Below are positions 52,882-62,119 of a stretch of DNA of 64,000 nucleotides, piece by piece. The position numbers and the translations under genes are program-made. The notes below the pieces were generated by a model, which saw nothing but the letters and a program-made list of their open reading frames with translations, ran no database searches and was not told the origin of the DNA. The stretch comes from JAFGRU01 sp963665915 (lineage in GTDB: Bacteria > Desulfobacterota > Desulfuromonadia > Desulfuromonadales > JAAYDE01): NCBI GenBank assembly GCA_963665915.2, contig CAXXSG010000005.1:124001-188000 (forward strand), written 5' to 3'. Each line of letters starts with the position of its first letter. Position 1 is the first letter of the stretch.

Positions 52882-53333
52882 AAATGCACTCCTGGATTTT
52901 TTTATTGGATATATCATCCAGCATCTATTGTACCATATTTGCAACCCACTGTTTTTTAAGTATTTTCACAACCAAGAAAGTTGTCCAATATGAAATTGTA
53001 AACTTTTTCGACAAATTTAAGCCCTCAATTTCTGTACTTTTCTTATCAAGTTTCCATTGATTTTCAATATGTTAAAGTTTTAAGGATAAATTCCCAAGGG
53101 GGATCACCTCGATATTTTTTCCAAATTTGTAAATTTTTCCAACACCTGAGCTTTCAAAAAAGAAGGAAAGAATCTCGAATACCCCTCCTTGATATAGAAT
53201 CCTGCATCTTGTTTTTCCGCCGCCAATCCTTACTTAAAAAATATTCATGGATTTTTGTTATAGTGTTAGCTGTTAACTTACAAAGAATACTCGAATCCAG
53301 GAACATGCTTTTAAATTATTTACCGGGAAAGAC
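52882..53333. other. Intergenic region before the GGDEF gene
   Basis: About 450 AT-rich nt without a gene. A possible -10 TATAGT lies near 53260 within a T-rich stretch, but no good -35 partner is seen. No known riboswitch recognised. Confidence 0.35.
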
Positions 53334-54308
53334 GTGAACTTCTTAAAAAACAAAGGACCACAGAAAAAGAGCAATTCCGATCCGGGGGCCTGTATGGAGG
53401 TTTCTGAAAAAAAATCATCTATATTAATTGTGGATGATGAAACGATCAATATTCAGATTCTCAAAATAGCACTGGCCGACTATTTTATTCAGTCGGCCAC
53501 AAATGGATTAGACGCACTGCGTATCAGCCAGTCCCAAAACCCTCCGGATATCATTCTTCTTGATATCATGATGCCTGAGATGGACGGCTTTCAGATTTGC
53601 CGGGAACTAAAAAGCAATCCGCAGACCGTTAATATACCGATTATTTTCATTACCGCTTTAACTGAGGATAAAAAAGAGGAAAAAGGACTCGCTTTGGGTG
53701 CCGTGGATTATATCACCAAGCCTTTCCGCATTCCCATTGTCCAGGCGAGGGTCAAAAACCACCTTCAACTAAAAAAAAGTCTCGATATCCTTGAAAATCT
53801 TTCAACTCTGGATTTCCTCACAAACATCCCGAACCGCCGACGTTTCAATGAAGTCCTTATTTCTGAATGGCGTCACGCTCTGCGCGCCATGAGTCAACTG
53901 TCTCTGATAATTATTGACATCGATTTTTTCAAGCTTTTCAACGACAGCTACGGCCATCTGGCCGGCGACGCCTGTCTGCAAAAAATTTCGAAGGTACTGG
54001 TCGAAACTCTGAACCGCTCCACCGATTTTGCTGCACGTTTCGGAGGGGAGGAATTTGTGGTGATACTTCCTGAGACCAGCCAAGAGGGAGCTCTGAATTT
54101 AGCGAAAAATTTCCAGAAAGCCATTGCTGCAATGTCCATCCCCCACAGTAAATCTCCTATCAGCGAATTTGTGACCGTCAGTTTTGGCATCGCAACTTTT
54201 CGACCTTCCAACGACTCCGACCCTTCCGAAATAATCCGCCTGGCCGACAGCATGCTGTACAAAGCCAAGGCAGAGGGCAGAAATTGTATTCGAGCCACGT
54301 CAGACTGA
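53334..54308 (+). CDS. Response regulator with GGDEF domain (diguanylate cyclase, PleD-like)
   Basis: A 324-residue protein: a receiver domain (about 28-145) with ILIVDDE, phosphoacceptor Asp in ILLDIMMPEMDGF and DYITKPF, then a GGDEF domain (about 160-320) with RFGGEEFVVILPE. The inhibitory I-site RSTD precedes GGEEF by five residues. So it should make c-di-GMP on phosphorylation and be product-inhibited. GTG 53334 is the start used; ATG 53394 is an alternative with a poorer site. No histidine kinase is adjacent. Confidence 0.93.
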   Translation: MNFLKNKGPQKKSNSDPGACMEVSEKKSSILIVDDETINIQILKIALADYFIQSATNGLDALRISQSQNPPDIILLDIMMPEMDGFQICRELKSNPQTVNIPIIFITALTEDKKEEKGLALGAVDYITKPFRIPIVQARVKNHLQLKKSLDILENLSTLDFLTNIPNRRRFNEVLISEWRHALRAMSQLSLIIIDIDFFKLFNDSYGHLAGDACLQKISKVLVETLNRSTDFAARFGGEEFVVILPETSQEGALNLAKNFQKAIAAMSIPHSKSPISEFVTVSFGIATFRPSNDSDPSEIIRLADSMLYKAKAEGRNCIRATSD

Positions 54309-54325
54309 ATATCTCTCAAATCTTT

Positions 54326-54363
54326 AAAAATGTGAAAGCCACCCGAACAGGTGGCTTTCACAT
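54326..54363 (-). terminator. Terminator of tpx, shared with the GGDEF gene
   Basis: A 14-bp stem ATGTGAAAGCCACC/GGTGGCTTTCACAT (54330-54343 and 54350-54363). On the minus strand a T-run follows at 54330-54326, so it best serves tpx; the convergent GGDEF gene ends just before it. Confidence 0.75.
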
Positions 54364-54368
54364 TATCG

Positions 54369-54887
54369 TTATCTGATCAAATCTCTGGCAGCAGTCAGTG
54401 CGGCCTCATAGTCAGGCTCATCCGTCACCTCCGGAACAATTTCCCGATAGCGAATGATCCCTTCCCGGTCAAGCACGAATACGGTCCGAGCCAAAAGTCG
54501 AAGTTCTTTAATAAGGACACCGAACGACTGTCCGAAAGCCGTGTCGCGATAATCCGAAAGGGTTGTCAGTCGGCTAACACCAGCAGCCCCGCACCAGCGG
54601 CTTTGAGCAAAAGGAAGGTCGACACTTATGGCGAGCACCTGGACTTCTTGCCCCAGTCCGGCAGCCTCTGTATTGAAGCGCCGGGTTTCTGCCGCACAAA
54701 CCGGCGTATCCAGAGAAGGTAAGGTAGTCACAATACAAACTTTATTGCGATAAGTCGCCAAGGGAACCGAGGACAGATCGTTGGCAACCAGTTCGCAATC
54801 CGGTGCAACGTCACCAACAACGGGCACTTTGCCCGTCAGGGTGACAGGATTTCCTTTTAAGGTTATCTTTCCAGTCTGTTCTTCCAT
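54369..54887 (-). CDS. tpx: Thiol peroxidase
   Basis: A 172-residue atypical 2-Cys peroxiredoxin that reduces hydroperoxides with thioredoxin. The peroxidatic Cys is in DTPVCAAETRRFN and the resolving Cys in SRWCGAAG, the Tpx arrangement. ATG 54887 has GCGAGG just upstream. With desulfoferrodoxin nearby it can remove the peroxide that superoxide reductase makes, although the genes are not one operon. Confidence 0.95.
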   Translation of the reverse strand: MEEQTGKITLKGNPVTLTGKVPVVGDVAPDCELVANDLSSVPLATYRNKVCIVTTLPSLDTPVCAAETRRFNTEAAGLGQEVQVLAISVDLPFAQSRWCGAAGVSRLTTLSDYRDTAFGQSFGVLIKELRLLARTVFVLDREGIIRYREIVPEVTDEPDYEAALTAARDLIR

Positions 54888-55312
54888 TGCCACCTCGCTT
54901 TCAAAAATACTGTTTTTGAAAATATATTTGGCAGCTGAAAACCACCAGTTAATTTCGATACGTTATCGGACCTTTTCAGGCGATCCAAAATTCCCCTTTA
55001 TTTTAATACTGTCAGATTTTTTCAGTAACGCAAAGGCATTTAGCATCGTTGTAAACCGAGGCAAAGACATTCTGAACGAAAACAGCACAGACGCTGAAAT
55101 ATATCAAATTGCCGGAATGAGTTTTTAGTTCGAAAAGGCTAATCTTACTCAAGATTCAGAGTAAACGGGACAGAGATATCTTACTTCATATTATTTTTAA
55201 ATATATTTAACAGCTATTTAGATTGTATTTTTTAATGTATTGTTTTATATGCAAAACAAAAAAGGGCCTAATATAAAAAAGATTATTGCGATGTTGAAAC
55301 CATCATTCTGCA
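54888..55312. other. AT-rich intergenic region
   Basis: About 425 nt upstream of tpx and downstream of the DUF190 gene, with a very AT-rich core (about 55180-55290). No gene, repeat or RNA was recognised. Confidence 0.4.
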
Positions 55313-55651
55313 TCACGTATTCCGGCTGCGGTAAAGGCGGATTTTCACTTTTTCCAGGGTCACAAGTCCGTCCTTGATGGCCTCATCGACTACAGGCATA
55401 AAAGCTTCAATTCTCTCATTTTTATCGACAATTTCAATTACAAGCGGAAGATCAGTGGACAATCGCAGAATTTTGGCCGTATGAACACGACTTGTGGCGC
55501 CAAAACCCTCCAGCCCGCGCAAGACGGTTGCCCCGGCAAGTCCCACCTCACGAGCTTTACGAACTAACCAGGAATAAAGAGGCATTCCCTCGTGTTTGTC
55601 ACTTTCACCGATGTAAATCCTCAACAGTTGCCCTTCCTCGGGAAGAATCAT
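55313..55651 (-). CDS. DUF190 family protein
   Basis: A 112-residue ferredoxin-like-fold protein (PII-like) with the family pattern LRIYIGESDKHEGMPLYSWL, REVGLAGATVLRGLEGFG and LPLVIEIVDK. DUF190 proteins are commonly next to crcB, as here (8 nt gap), and may regulate or couple to the fluoride channel. The exact role is not established. Confidence 0.9.
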   Translation of the reverse strand: MILPEEGQLLRIYIGESDKHEGMPLYSWLVRKAREVGLAGATVLRGLEGFGATSRVHTAKILRLSTDLPLVIEIVDKNERIEAFMPVVDEAIKDGLVTLEKVKIRLYRSRNT

Positions 55652-55659
55652 TTTTCACC

Positions 55660-56049
55660 TCACAGGTAACGGGTCAAACCGTAGCCGAACCAGACGGCCG
55701 TTAATCCAACCAGGACCTGAACCACCACGTTAACAAAAGTAAGCACAAACTCTCCGTCACGCAACAAGGCCCAGCTCTCAAATCCAAAGGTCGAGAAAGT
55801 TGTAAAACCTCCCAGAAAACCGATCAGCAGCAACAATCTCAACTCAGGAGTAAAAAGTTGTCGGAGCTCCATGAGCCCACCGCCAAGGCCGATCAAGAAA
55901 CACCCCAGAATATTCACGACCATCGTGCCAAGAGGAAATGTCGTTACCTGGGTCAGCTGATGGACAGCTCCCGCCAGGGAATAGCGGCAGATCGCACCGA
56001 AAAAACCGCCCGCCCCGACCAGCAAAAGATTCAACATACCGGATTTCAT
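55660..56049 (-). CDS. crcB: Fluoride ion channel CrcB/Fluc
   Basis: A 129-residue four-helix membrane protein with GGFFGAICRYSL, the central TMVVNILGCFLIG (conserved Asn) and GGFTTFSTFGFE, the Fluc pore motifs. It exports fluoride. Start ATG 56049 (MKSGMLNLLL) is a judgement; ATG 56037 is possible and no clear Shine-Dalgarno helps. No fluoride riboswitch was recognised in the leader. Confidence 0.92.
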   Translation of the reverse strand: MKSGMLNLLLVGAGGFFGAICRYSLAGAVHQLTQVTTFPLGTMVVNILGCFLIGLGGGLMELRQLFTPELRLLLLIGFLGGFTTFSTFGFESWALLRDGEFVLTFVNVVVQVLVGLTAVWFGYGLTRYL

Positions 56050-56215
56050 GAAAACGATTGAAAACTCCAATTATTTAATGGGAATCAAGCATGCCTCTTC
56101 GTTACCATTTTGACAGCGTATTTTCAAGATTTATCCTGCGCAAAACAGTTTTCCTTTTGTCCTCGCCGAATCACAAAAGATCCCTTTAAAAAACGCACAA
56201 AGAACCCTGAAACAA

Positions 56216-56869
56216 TCAATTGGCGGATATCGCTTTCAGTAAAAATCTTGTAATTTCCTCGGGGTGCGTCACCACCATTCCCTGCCCCGCTCCGGAAACT
56301 ATGCGACAATTTCCAACCTCTACCGGGAACATCATTGTGTCGTCTTCGCCATGAATGGCAAAAACAGGACATCTGATCGGCAATTCAGAGTAGTAATTCA
56401 ATGAGAGGCGCCCGCCAAGAACCAGCAACTCATCTGGAGAGTCGGCGAGCATTTGCCGAACCAACTGATATAGTTGCGGATGGTCTTTTCCAAATACCTT
56501 TTTAAAGGTCTTGTGCGATCCAAGAATTGAACGCATCATTCTATTAGGAAGGTTGCAGGCCAGACGTCCAAGACGCTGGGCCAGAGGGTCAACAGAGCGC
56601 GAAGAAAGTCCGCTGCTTATCAGGATCAAACCGCTGATGTGGCGTTGCCGAGCAATCTCCGCAGCCACCATACCACCAAAAGAGACACCGCCGATCATGT
56701 CATGTTCCTTCGGCTCAAGCACCTCGACCATTCGGGCTGCAAAAGTTGCCATGGTGTCCTCGGAGTGAGGCGAAAGGAGCCTTGGAAGAACAAGCTCAAC
56801 CGGCAATTTGCCTAAGAAAGAAAAAATTCGCTCATCGGCTCCCAATGCTGGTAAAAGAAATAGTCGCAT
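56216..56869 (-). CDS. Alpha/beta-fold hydrolase
   Basis: A 217-residue protein of the alpha/beta hydrolase superfamily: nucleophile elbow GGVSFGGMVAAE, acid in HGEDDTMMF, and catalytic His in VVTHPEEITRF. ATG 56869 (MRLFLLPALGADER) is taken as the start. No lid domain; substrate unknown. It lies divergent to the Ehr-like operon. Confidence 0.82.
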   Translation of the reverse strand: MRLFLLPALGADERIFSFLGKLPVELVLPRLLSPHSEDTMATFAARMVEVLEPKEHDMIGGVSFGGMVAAEIARQRHISGLILISSGLSSRSVDPLAQRLGRLACNLPNRMMRSILGSHKTFKKVFGKDHPQLYQLVRQMLADSPDELLVLGGRLSLNYYSELPIRCPVFAIHGEDDTMMFPVEVGNCRIVSGAGQGMVVTHPEEITRFLLKAISAN

Positions 56870-57156
56870 TATAATGACCTCAGTCCCCGATACACGGTTT
56901 TGTTCTTTCAATAAAGACCTTTCGAACAAATATTTTTTTATTTGGACGATAAAATCAGTTCAAACCATTGATAAATGAATAATTTCTGGCTTTTTACTTA
57001 CAATTTTATTATCATCGCGAACAATTTTCATAAATCACTGAAATACAGAAAAAAAGATTTGGCATTACGTAAAACGCAAAATGAATTCTTCCCGCAACCT
57101 GACTACTTTTCAAAAAATATTTTATTCCTCATTTTGAAGCATTTTTCTGAAATCAC

Positions 57157-59121
57157 ATGAACCCGTTTTTCTATTCTCTCATATTTATCGTTTCAGGCGG
57201 CGTGGCAGCGTTGCTTTTTCATAAAATACCACGTCTGGCCAGAATCCTGCCTGTAATTGCCATCGCCATTGGTAGCATCGCTGCTCTCACAGCGGTTTCC
57301 AACAATTCCACCCTGCAGCAACCTGCGACTGTTGAGTGGTTATGGCTGGAGATGATCCCCCTCTCTTTCAGGATGGATTCCCTCTCGGCATTTTTCCTGA
57401 TTCCCATTTTCATAATCGCTTTTTTTGCAGCGCTTTACAGTTTTGATTATCTCGATAATCCGCGACGGGGATTGCGAACAGGGGTAAATTATTTCTTCTT
57501 TACCGTCCTTATTGCCGCAATGGGACTCGTCGTCTGCGCTGACAACATCATTGCCCTGGCTCTGTCCTGGGAGTTCATGTCCATTGCCTCTTGTTTCCTG
57601 GTTTTATATGATTATGAACAGAAGGAAAACCGTCAGGCGGGCTATATCTTTTTTATTTTCACCCAAGCCGGGGCGATGTTTCTGTTTGCCGCTTTCGGTG
57701 TTCTTTATGCCCAGACCGGGAGCTTAAACCTTGCCGCGGCCTCCGAGCTGACAGCTGAATTCAAACTCATCGTCTTCATTTTGTCCTTTATCGGCTTCGG
57801 GTCGAAAGCCGGCATTTTCCCTTTTCATATCTGGCTGCCCTACGCCCACACGGCTGCGCCCAGTCACATCTCCGCTTTCATGTCGGGCGTCATGATTAAA
57901 ATGGGCATTTACGGAATTCTCAGATTTTATTTCCTGCTTGAGACGCAAGCCCCTGTTTACGGGCAGATTGTCCTCAGCTTCGGCGTTGCCTCCGGCATAC
58001 TGGGGATTATTTATGCCCTCGGGCAGAACAACATCAAGAGAATGCTGGCTTACTCCAGCATCGAAAATATTGGGATCATACTGATCGGCATGGGCATGGG
58101 CATGCTTGGCGCCGCATCCGGAAAGCCCGTTCTTGCTTTCTGGTGCTTCACCGGCACATTCCTCCATGTCCTTAATCACTCCCTTTTCAAGAGCCTTCTC
58201 TTTATGGGCGCGGGCTCGGTTCTTCATGGCACCGGGACTTCCTCCATAGACCGCCTGGGCGGTCTTTTGAAAAGCATGAAGTTCACAGGGGTCGCTTTTT
58301 TGTCCGGTTCACTAGCGATCTGCGCTCTGCCCCCTTTTAACGGTTTTGTAAGTGAATTTTTGATTTACATGGGCTCCTTCAAAGGAAATTCTTTGGAAGG
58401 TTCCTATTTTCTCTTTGCTGTGCTTGCTATTGTCGCTCTGGCCGTTATCGGCGGCTTGGCCCTGGCCTGCTTTACCAAGGTCGTGGGCATCGTTTTCCTT
58501 GGCGAGCCACGCTCCTCGCAGGTGGAAAATGTTCACGAGTGCGGCACACTGATGCGCTTCGCCATGGCGGCTCTAGCCCTTGCCTGCCTTGCCATCGGGC
58601 TCTTTCCGGCGATAGTTGTGAACCCCGTGGCAGTAATGACCAACACCCTGCTAAATAGACCCGAGGTCCCCATCACGAACCTGCTCGTCCTTTGTCATAA
58701 CATTTCCCTTGGAGCTGCGATCTTTTTGGGCCTGACCCTTTTGATTCTGTGTCTTCGACATTTGCTCTATCGCAGAAAAGAGGTCACCAACAGACCGACG
58801 TGGGGCTGCGGCTTTACCTGCGCGACTCCCCGCATCCAGTATACCGGTACTTCCTTCGCCTCACCTATACTCGATTTTTTCCGGCCGGTCGCCCCTCTCC
58901 ATGAGGAATACGACCGCCTCACCGGTCCATTCCCAGGTGCCTCGACTTACCACTCAACCACGGAAGACCGTGCAGAGAAGGTCGCCACAAACGGTATTGC
59001 TCTACCTGTACTGCGAGTCCTGAAACGTTTGCGCTGGATACAGCATGGCAACATTCAACTTTACATTGCCTACATCGTTATCGGGATAATTCTGGCCACT
59101 TTATTAACCTATTTGATGTAA
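57157..59121 (+). CDS. HyfB/NuoL-like proton-pumping subunit of an Ehr-type complex
   Basis: A 654-residue membrane protein with about 14-16 helices, homologous to HyfB/HycC and NuoL/Mrp antiporter subunits. Channel residues are kept: the Glu in LSWEFMSIASCFLV, the Lys in FGSKAGIFPFHIWLPYAH, and the His/Lys in HVLNHSLFKSLLFMGAGS. The C-terminal extension (TWGCGFTCATPRIQYTGTSF) is typical of HyfB. First gene of a tight six-gene operon. The Shine-Dalgarno is weak. Proton or sodium pumping is inferred. Confidence 0.92.
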   Translation: MNPFFYSLIFIVSGGVAALLFHKIPRLARILPVIAIAIGSIAALTAVSNNSTLQQPATVEWLWLEMIPLSFRMDSLSAFFLIPIFIIAFFAALYSFDYLDNPRRGLRTGVNYFFFTVLIAAMGLVVCADNIIALALSWEFMSIASCFLVLYDYEQKENRQAGYIFFIFTQAGAMFLFAAFGVLYAQTGSLNLAAASELTAEFKLIVFILSFIGFGSKAGIFPFHIWLPYAHTAAPSHISAFMSGVMIKMGIYGILRFYFLLETQAPVYGQIVLSFGVASGILGIIYALGQNNIKRMLAYSSIENIGIILIGMGMGMLGAASGKPVLAFWCFTGTFLHVLNHSLFKSLLFMGAGSVLHGTGTSSIDRLGGLLKSMKFTGVAFLSGSLAICALPPFNGFVSEFLIYMGSFKGNSLEGSYFLFAVLAIVALAVIGGLALACFTKVVGIVFLGEPRSSQVENVHECGTLMRFAMAALALACLAIGLFPAIVVNPVAVMTNTLLNRPEVPITNLLVLCHNISLGAAIFLGLTLLILCLRHLLYRRKEVTNRPTWGCGFTCATPRIQYTGTSFASPILDFFRPVAPLHEEYDRLTGPFPGASTYHSTTEDRAEKVATNGIALPVLRVLKRLRWIQHGNIQLYIAYIVIGIILATLLTYLM

Positions 59122-59125
59122 CATT

Positions 59126-60043
59126 ATGCGAACTGTCATTCTGCTCCTAATATCAATCTTTCTGATCCCGGTCCTGACAGCCTTCATCAAAAAGGTCAAA
59201 GCACTTCTGACCGGCAAGCAGGGTCCACCCCTGCTTATAAAATATTATACGCTTACCAAGCTTTTTGCCAAAGGTTCGGTTTACAGCACATCCACAACAT
59301 TTATTTTCCGTTTCATGCCCGTCATATCGCTGGCCGTGCCGCTTACGGCTCTCCTTTTCCTGCCTTTTGCTGGTTCCGCACCCCTGCTCACATTCCAGGG
59401 GGACGTTATTCTGGTGCTTTATCTTTTCGGCCTGTCTCGTTTTTTTACTGTCTGCGCTGCGCTCGATACCGCCTCTCCTTTCGAAGGGATGGGGGCCTCA
59501 CGGGAGGTTTTCTTTTCCGTTTTGAGCGAAGCCACTATTTTTATTGTTCTAATTCTTTTTTTCCGCCTTAACGGCTCTCTTTCCCTGTCCGGTTATTTTA
59601 CCGGGGAAAACGCCATTAACCTCTGGCGACCAGAGGGAGGACTTCTTCTCCTGATCGTTGCCGCCATTTTCATGGTTTTGCTCGCAGAAAACTCCCGGGT
59701 TCCGGTTGATGACCCAGCCACCCATCTGGAACTGACCATGATTCATGAAGTTATGATTCTGGACCACAGCGGGCCGGACCTAGCCCTGATTGAACTGGGC
59801 GCCTGGAGCAAACTCTTTTTTTATGCCGCGTTGATCGGCAATATTCTTACACCTACCATCGAAGGACGCCCCTGGTTGAATTCCCTGGCTTTCTTTTTTG
59901 TGATTACTTTCATCTATTTTGCCGTGGGTGTGGCGGAATCGATTACAGCCCGCTATAAAATGAACCTTGTTCCGAAATTCATCCTGACCTCTTTTTCCTT
60001 TGCCTTCTTTGCAACCATTCTGACCATGGAGCTGAGCAGATGA
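59126..60043 (+). CDS. HyfC/NuoH-like membrane subunit of an Ehr-type complex
   Basis: A 305-residue protein with about eight helices, matching HyfC/HycD and NuoH. The family signature is ENSRVPVDDPATHLELTMIH followed by EVMILDHSGPDLALIELGAW; GASREVFFSVLSEATIF is another conserved stretch. This subunit joins the soluble arm to the pumping subunits near the quinone/ion channel. It lies 4 nt after the HyfB-like gene. Confidence 0.92.
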   Translation: MRTVILLLISIFLIPVLTAFIKKVKALLTGKQGPPLLIKYYTLTKLFAKGSVYSTSTTFIFRFMPVISLAVPLTALLFLPFAGSAPLLTFQGDVILVLYLFGLSRFFTVCAALDTASPFEGMGASREVFFSVLSEATIFIVLILFFRLNGSLSLSGYFTGENAINLWRPEGGLLLLIVAAIFMVLLAENSRVPVDDPATHLELTMIHEVMILDHSGPDLALIELGAWSKLFFYAALIGNILTPTIEGRPWLNSLAFFFVITFIYFAVGVAESITARYKMNLVPKFILTSFSFAFFATILTMELSR

Positions 60044-60693
60044 TCCCTTTGGTTGATGCACTGCTGGCGTTGGTTTTTTTATCCGTTCTTTTTTCTTTGA
60101 ATTGCCATCGCCTGCTTGGCTTGATCCGGATCATGGCGCTTCAGGGGGCATTGGTCTCCCTGGTCCCATTTCTACTGGAAAAGCATGATGAAATAACGCT
60201 CGTGAGCATCAGCTTCCTGCTGGTAGTTGTGATTATCAAAGGAATCGTCGTTCCCGCCATGCTGATGTTCGCCACCCGCAAAATTCAGATCCGCAAGGAA
60301 GTCGAGCCGATTATCAGCTACAATGCCTCTATTTTCGTCGGACTTCTCATCATTTACATGTCCGTTTTTGTCAGCGCCAGAATGTACCTATCCGCTTTAA
60401 CCAGCTATCCCCTTCTATTGCCTGCCGCTTTCACAACACTGGCTGCGGGTCTCTTCCTGCTGATGGCCAGGCGCAAAGCCATCACTCAGATCATCGGCTA
60501 TCTGATGATGGAAAACGGCATCTATCTGGCTGGCGCAGTGCTGGCCAAACAGGCCACAACACAACATATCGTCGAGTTTGGCGTTCTCCTCGACCTTCTA
60601 GTTGGAGTTATGATTATGGGAATCATTCTGCACCGGATCAATCGCTCTTATGAAGATGCGGATACGGCTTTTCTTGAACAGTTGAAAGACTGA
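60040..60693 (+). CDS. HyfE/NuoK-like membrane subunit of an Ehr-type complex
   Basis: A 217-residue protein with about six or seven helices. The C-terminal half carries the NuoK/MrpC-like segment TQIIGYLMMENGIYLAGAVL, with the Glu conserved in HyfE and NuoK. ATG 60040 overlaps the preceding stop by 4 nt (ATGA). Confidence 0.9.
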   Translation: MIPLVDALLALVFLSVLFSLNCHRLLGLIRIMALQGALVSLVPFLLEKHDEITLVSISFLLVVVIIKGIVVPAMLMFATRKIQIRKEVEPIISYNASIFVGLLIIYMSVFVSARMYLSALTSYPLLLPAAFTTLAAGLFLLMARRKAITQIIGYLMMENGIYLAGAVLAKQATTQHIVEFGVLLDLLVGVMIMGIILHRINRSYEDADTAFLEQLKD

Positions 60694-60694
60694 A

Positions 60695-62119
60695 ATGTTT
60701 GAGCAAATTTATCTCTTCCCGATAATTTTCGGCATAATGGCCTTTTCCCTGCCTCCTAGTGTGGGACGCTACCTGCTTGTCTTGAGCGGAACCTTTCATC
60801 TGGCTCTTGTCACCGATACTCTGTTCATCAAGGCCCCTCCCTCCTCATTGTTTTTTCGAATGACCCCGGAAGGTCATCTGGTTCTGCTGCTTACAGCTTT
60901 CCTTTTTCTGGTTATCACCTGGTATACCCTCTCCTATCTGAGGCATGAGGAGATGGCAAACGAGTCTGTCTTCTCCGGTTGCATGCTCCTGTTTCTCGGC
61001 ACCATGAGTATGGCCGCCCTGTCTGATCACATCATTGTTTTCTGGATTGCCATTGAAGCCACCACCCTGGTCAGCGCTCCACTCATTTTCTTCAACAAAT
61101 CCAAAGAAGCCCTGGAAGCCACCTGGAAATACGTCCTTATCTGTTCGGTCGGTATTGCACTCGCCCTGCTTGGAGCTTTTTTCGTCGTTCTGGCCATGGG
61201 TCAGAGCGGGATTGAAGTACCCCTGACCTTTACCGAACTTACGCGCCTGGCCACCCACATGGATCCGGTCTGGCTTAAGGGCGGTTTTATCTTTCTCCTT
61301 ATTGGCTACGGCACCAAGATGGGCCTGGCCCCGATGCACACATGGCTCCCTGATGCCTATAGCGAATGCCCCTGCCCGGCCACAGCGTTAATGTCCGGTG
61401 CGCTCATCAGTTGCGCCTTTCTTGGGGTTTTCAAGGCTCATGTGCTGATGTATGCCGCCGGCCTTGGACACTTTTCGGGCAACCTGTTAATTATTTTCGG
61501 CCTGATTTCCATGCTGGTTGCGGCCATTTTTATTATCCAACAGTCGGATTATAAACGCCTCCTGGCCTATTCCAGCATAGAAAACATGGGCATCATCGCC
61601 ATCGGCATCGGCATCGGCGGAATGGCCAGCTATGGGGCTATGCTCCACTTGGTACACCATGCCCTCATCAAATCCGGTCTGTTTTTGTCCTCCGGCAATA
61701 TACTCCTCGGCTACGGCAGTAAACAGATTAAGGAAACCGGCAACATGGCCCGCCTCATGCCGCGCACCTTTGTCGCTTTTTTCAGTGGTTTTGCCGGGAT
61801 TTCCGGGTTCCCCCCTTTCGGCCTTTTTATCAGTGAACTGTTAATCATTCTCGGCGCATTCCAACAAGGGGCTTACGTCGTTGTTACCCTGTTTATCCTC
61901 TGCCTGATTCTCATCTTTGCCGGCGCCTCGCGGAGCGTTATCCGCATGTCTTTCGGCAGTTGGAACGGAGAAATTCAAACAGGCGAAAAACTGTTGCGGA
62001 TTATTCCATCCTATGTGCTTCTTGCTGCGTCCGTTACCCTCTGCATCTGGATACCGGACCGGATTTATCAACTCATCCTGAACGCCGTTGCAGCGATAGG
62101 AGGGGGCTTCCATGGATAA
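60695..62119 (+). CDS. HyfF/NuoN-like proton-pumping subunit of an Ehr-type complex
   Basis: A 474-residue, roughly 13-helix antiporter-like subunit. Conserved charged residues: Glu in VFWIAIEATTLVSAP, Lys in GTKMGLAPMHTWLPDAYSEC, and His/Lys in LVHHALIKSGLFLSSG. It starts 1 nt after the HyfE-like gene. Together with the HyfB-like protein it gives two pumping modules, as in hydrogenase 4, more than the small Ech type has. Confidence 0.92.
   Translation: MFEQIYLFPIIFGIMAFSLPPSVGRYLLVLSGTFHLALVTDTLFIKAPPSSLFFRMTPEGHLVLLLTAFLFLVITWYTLSYLRHEEMANESVFSGCMLLFLGTMSMAALSDHIIVFWIAIEATTLVSAPLIFFNKSKEALEATWKYVLICSVGIALALLGAFFVVLAMGQSGIEVPLTFTELTRLATHMDPVWLKGGFIFLLIGYGTKMGLAPMHTWLPDAYSECPCPATALMSGALISCAFLGVFKAHVLMYAAGLGHFSGNLLIIFGLISMLVAAIFIIQQSDYKRLLAYSSIENMGIIAIGIGIGGMASYGAMLHLVHHALIKSGLFLSSGNILLGYGSKQIKETGNMARLMPRTFVAFFSGFAGISGFPPFGLFISELLIILGAFQQGAYVVVTLFILCLILIFAGASRSVIRMSFGSWNGEIQTGEKLLRIIPSYVLLAASVTLCIWIPDRIYQLILNAVAAIGGGFHG

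Noticed and set aside
56050..56215. Possible fluoride riboswitch before crcB
   Set aside because: The conserved GGCGATGG...pseudoknot core is not present on either strand.
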